From JAWPMV01 sp038527215 (GTDB lineage Bacteria; Bacteroidota; Bacteroidia; J057), in the NCBI GenBank assembly GCA_038527215.1, contig JBCBGC010000203.1:1-7429 (forward strand): 7,429 nt of DNA, written 5' to 3'. Each line of letters starts with the position of its first letter. Within the stretch, counting starts at the first letter, position 1. The position numbers and the translations under genes are program-made. The notes below the pieces were generated by a model. That model had not been told where the DNA came from, did no database searches, and saw only the letters and a list, made by a program, of their open reading frames with translations. Of the stretch, positions 5,678 to 7,429 are shown piece after piece.

Positions 5678-6238
5678 ATGAAAGAAGCAATCAGTTCGCA
5701 TATAAAGTTTTCCGATGAGAGTTATGATCTCTTGATTAATATTGCCACCGAAAGAAAAGCAGGAAAGAACCAATTAATATTCCACCCGAATAAGCCGACC
5801 AACAAAATTTTATTCCTGAAAAAAGGCCTTCTTCGAGGGTATAGAATTATCGACGGTAAAGAACATACACATCATTTCTATTTTGCTAATTGGTTTGTAA
5901 CAGATTTCAGTAGTTTTTTAACCGAAGAACCAAGTCACATCTACATTGAGGCAATCGAGGATAGTGCTTTTTTCGAATTCCAAAAGCAGGACCTATTAAA
6001 CCTTTACGCTACCTCACATCAATTGGAGACCTTAGGTAGGATCATTGCTGAGAGAGCCTATCTGGCAACCGTACAGAAATTAGAAAATATGCAATTGCTG
6101 ACCTTGACTGAAAAATATCAGCTGCTGATGAAAACACATCCGAGTCTTATTCAGAGAGTACCACAAAAACAGCTCGCGTCGTATTTGGGCGTTTCGGAGC
6201 AAAGTTTAAGCAGAATTAAAGGGCAAGCCATTTCTTAA
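5678..6238 (+). CDS. Crp/Fnr-family transcriptional regulator
   Basis: The 186-residue protein has the normal length and layout for Bacteroidota Crp/Fnr regulators. A cyclic-nucleotide-binding-like beta-roll spans about residues 25-110 (KILFLKKGLLRGYRI at 43-57, FYFANWFVTDFSSFLTEEPS at 67-86, IEAIEDSAFFEF at 90-101). A dimerisation helix covers about 113-140. The C-terminal DNA-binding region begins with TEKYQLLMKTHPSLIQRVPQ (144-163) and contains the HTH QKQLASYLGVSEQSLSRI. The classical cAMP-binding phosphate cassette (G-E ... R-x-A) and Fnr-type cysteines are absent, so neither cAMP nor an iron-sulphur cluster is expected; the ligand is unknown. A palindrome and a -7 box precede it. The next gene starts 68 bp downstream on the same strand and is the likeliest target. 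It is AT-rich compared with the divergent pair before it. Confidence 0.95.
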   Translation: MKEAISSHIKFSDESYDLLINIATERKAGKNQLIFHPNKPTNKILFLKKGLLRGYRIIDGKEHTHHFYFANWFVTDFSSFLTEEPSHIYIEAIEDSAFFEFQKQDLLNLYATSHQLETLGRIIAERAYLATVQKLENMQLLTLTEKYQLLMKTHPSLIQRVPQKQLASYLGVSEQSLSRIKGQAIS

Positions 6239-6239
6239 C

Positions 6240-6272
6240 AAATGCGAATGTTTAAGTCATGCATGAGCATTT
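6240..6272. repeat. Inverted repeat between regulator and hydrolase genes
   Basis: AAATGC-GA-ATG (6240-6250) faces CAT-GA-GCATTT (6262-6272): nine Watson-Crick pairs with a symmetrical GA/GA mismatch, and an 11-nt centre. It starts right after the regulator's stop and ends 34 bp before the hydrolase start. There is no T tract, so a terminator is unlikely; a protein-binding dyad or an RNA hairpin with tandem G-A pairs would fit. It contains TTTAAGTCATGCAT, similar to the site upstream of the regulator. Confidence 0.45.
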
Positions 6273-6278
6273 ACTTTG
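6271..6278 (+). promoter_or_regulatory. Weak candidate -7 box for the hydrolase gene
   Basis: TTACTTTG differs from TAnnTTTG only at the second base and lies 28 bp before ATG 6307, directly abutting the inverted repeat. If used, the dyad would overlap the core promoter, where a regulator could act strongly. Co-transcription with the regulator gene is the alternative. Confidence 0.25.
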
Positions 6279-6306
6279 GAAGAAGTTTAACCAAAGGAAA
6301 ATTTTT

Positions 6307-7429
6307 ATGAGGTATATCACCACGGCATTTTTTGTTAGCATCTGTTTTTGGGCTTTTGGTCATGATGGTAAGGAGAAAGACTTCACGCCAACTTTTACAG
6401 CATCTAAAAAGACTACGCATAAAATTCCTAAAGACCAGAAATATACCTTTGGATATTTAGAAGTGTTAGAGAATAGAGATGATCCTGATGGAAAAAAGAT
6501 AAAGCTACCAGTATATATTTTTAAGAGCCGAGGACAACAGCCAAAACGCGACCCCATCATATACACGGTAGGGGGGCCTGGTTATACTTCCATGCGCGCT
6601 TCCAAGTATATGGAATACTATAAATATTTGGATGACCGGGATTTTATTTTGTTCGAGCAAAGAGGAACGCAATACGCAAAGCCAAGTTTGGATTGTCCTG
6701 AGTGGGCAAAAGCCGTTTATCAATCCAATCTTCCGAGCTTTGATGTTACCCAAACCGATAGCCTTTTTCAACAAGCCGCTAAAGATTGTAATGAAAGATT
6801 GCGGAAAAAAGGAATTGACCTGAACTACTATACCACTAACCAAATTGCAGCTGATATAAACGACCTGGTAAATGTTTTGGAAATTGAAGCCTACAATTTA
6901 CTTACCATGTCCTATAGTACTAAAATTGGGCAGATTTTAATCAGAGATTATCCCGATAAAATTAGAAGTGTCGTAATGGACTCCCCCTTACCCCTGGAGG
7001 TCAATTATGATGAGGAAAGTGTCAGCAATTTGTTAGCGTCCTTAGATAAAGTACTTACCGATTGCGGAACAGATGCTCAGTGTAAGTTGGCTTTTCCTGA
7101 TTTAAAAAATCGCTTCAGGCAATTTTTGGTTGATAAAACGAGGGATCCACTGGTAGTAGAAGTAGAAAACCCGGGAACCGGAAATATGGAGACCTTTTAT
7201 CTCAAAGGAAGTGATTTGATCAATGTTTTCTCTTCAGCTTCCACGGGAAGTGTACCTAATATTCCGCTTGAAATTGAAAAAATCCTCAACCATGATTTGT
7301 CTTCCATAAAGAAACAGTTACAATATTTATTCAACAAGCCTGGAGATGGAACTGGAATGGGGATGCGTTTATCGGTTTGGTGTGCAGAGGAACATCCCTT
7401 CAATTCTCGAGAAAAAATCGCATTAGAAA
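6307..7429 (+). CDS. Secreted alpha/beta hydrolase, S33 aminopeptidase-like (3' end missing)
   Basis: The frame is open from ATG 6307 to the right edge, 374 residues so far. MRYITTAFFVSICFWAFG is a signal peptide, so the enzyme should act in the periplasm or outside. Family signs in order: oxyanion-hole motif VGGPGYTS (88-95), DFILFEQRGTQYAKPSLDCPEW (112-133), the helix-strand run TNQIAADINDLVNVLEIEAYNL before the nucleophile elbow TMSYS (200-204, Ser202 as nucleophile), IRDYPDKIRSVVMDSPLP (212-229), and SVWCAEEHPF (356-365). This matches the tripeptidyl/proline-iminopeptidase-like S33 group, which releases N-terminal residues from peptides; some members act on esters. Both glycines of the usual G-x-S-x-G are replaced (T-x-S-x-S). 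The catalytic Asp and His should lie beyond the window. An in-frame ATG at 6259 would add 16 residues but spoils the signal peptide's position. Confidence 0.9.
   Translation, partial: MRYITTAFFVSICFWAFGHDGKEKDFTPTFTASKKTTHKIPKDQKYTFGYLEVLENRDDPDGKKIKLPVYIFKSRGQQPKRDPIIYTVGGPGYTSMRASKYMEYYKYLDDRDFILFEQRGTQYAKPSLDCPEWAKAVYQSNLPSFDVTQTDSLFQQAAKDCNERLRKKGIDLNYYTTNQIAADINDLVNVLEIEAYNLLTMSYSTKIGQILIRDYPDKIRSVVMDSPLPLEVNYDEESVSNLLASLDKVLTDCGTDAQCKLAFPDLKNRFRQFLVDKTRDPLVVEVENPGTGNMETFYLKGSDLINVFSSASTGSVPNIPLEIEKILNHDLSSIKKQLQYLFNKPGDGTGMGMRLSVWCAEEHPFNSREKIALE

Noticed and set aside
6505..6843. 112-codon minus-strand ORF
   Set aside because: Antisense to the alpha/beta hydrolase, whose family motifs on the + strand are unmistakable.

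Overview
The window looks like chromosomal DNA from a member of the Bacteroidota, most likely near the Saprospiria/Chitinophagia side of the phylum. The clues are: starts without clear Shine-Dalgarno sequences, upstream boxes matching the Bacteroidota -7 consensus TAnnTTTG, a Crp/Fnr regulator with the typical Bacteroidota C-terminal HTH, and a membrane protein of the phylum-typical 'helical N-terminus + TM + PKD-like' type. I cannot assign a genus.

Layout. (1) 1-834: 3' part of a gene for a probable outer-membrane beta-barrel-like protein ending in Phe, closed by a strong intrinsic terminator. (2) 835-1192: a long gene-poor spacer. (3) 1193-2814: a visibly AT-richer block of small exported lipoproteins, all on +. 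The first is broken by at least one frameshift (1193-1578, perhaps running on to 1664). The second (1730-2263) and third (2344-2814) are intact, and a stub carrying only a signal peptide (2260-2316) lies between them. (4) 2839-4089 (-) and 4264-5433 (+): a GC-richer divergent pair. One encodes a single-pass membrane protein with a cytoplasmic HTH-like N-terminus, a PKD-like domain and a lectin/LamG-like C-terminus. The other encodes a secreted protein with a lectin/LamG-like (DUF1080-like) domain followed by a galactose-binding-like beta-sandwich. (5) 5678-6238 and 6307-7429 (runs off the right edge): an AT-richer Crp/Fnr-type regulator followed by a secreted alpha/beta hydrolase of the S33 aminopeptidase-like type. 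Palindromic elements lie in front of both.

How the genes may work together (inference). The divergent pair shares a fold between an anchored and a secreted protein and could act on the same envelope or extracellular ligand. The Crp/Fnr protein may control itself and the hydrolase, because a similar 14-bp motif precedes both. The lipoprotein block looks fast-evolving and partly decayed, like accessory or immunity-type gene arrays, but no function can be proven from sequence alone. I see no RNA genes, CRISPR arrays, transposases or attachment sites.
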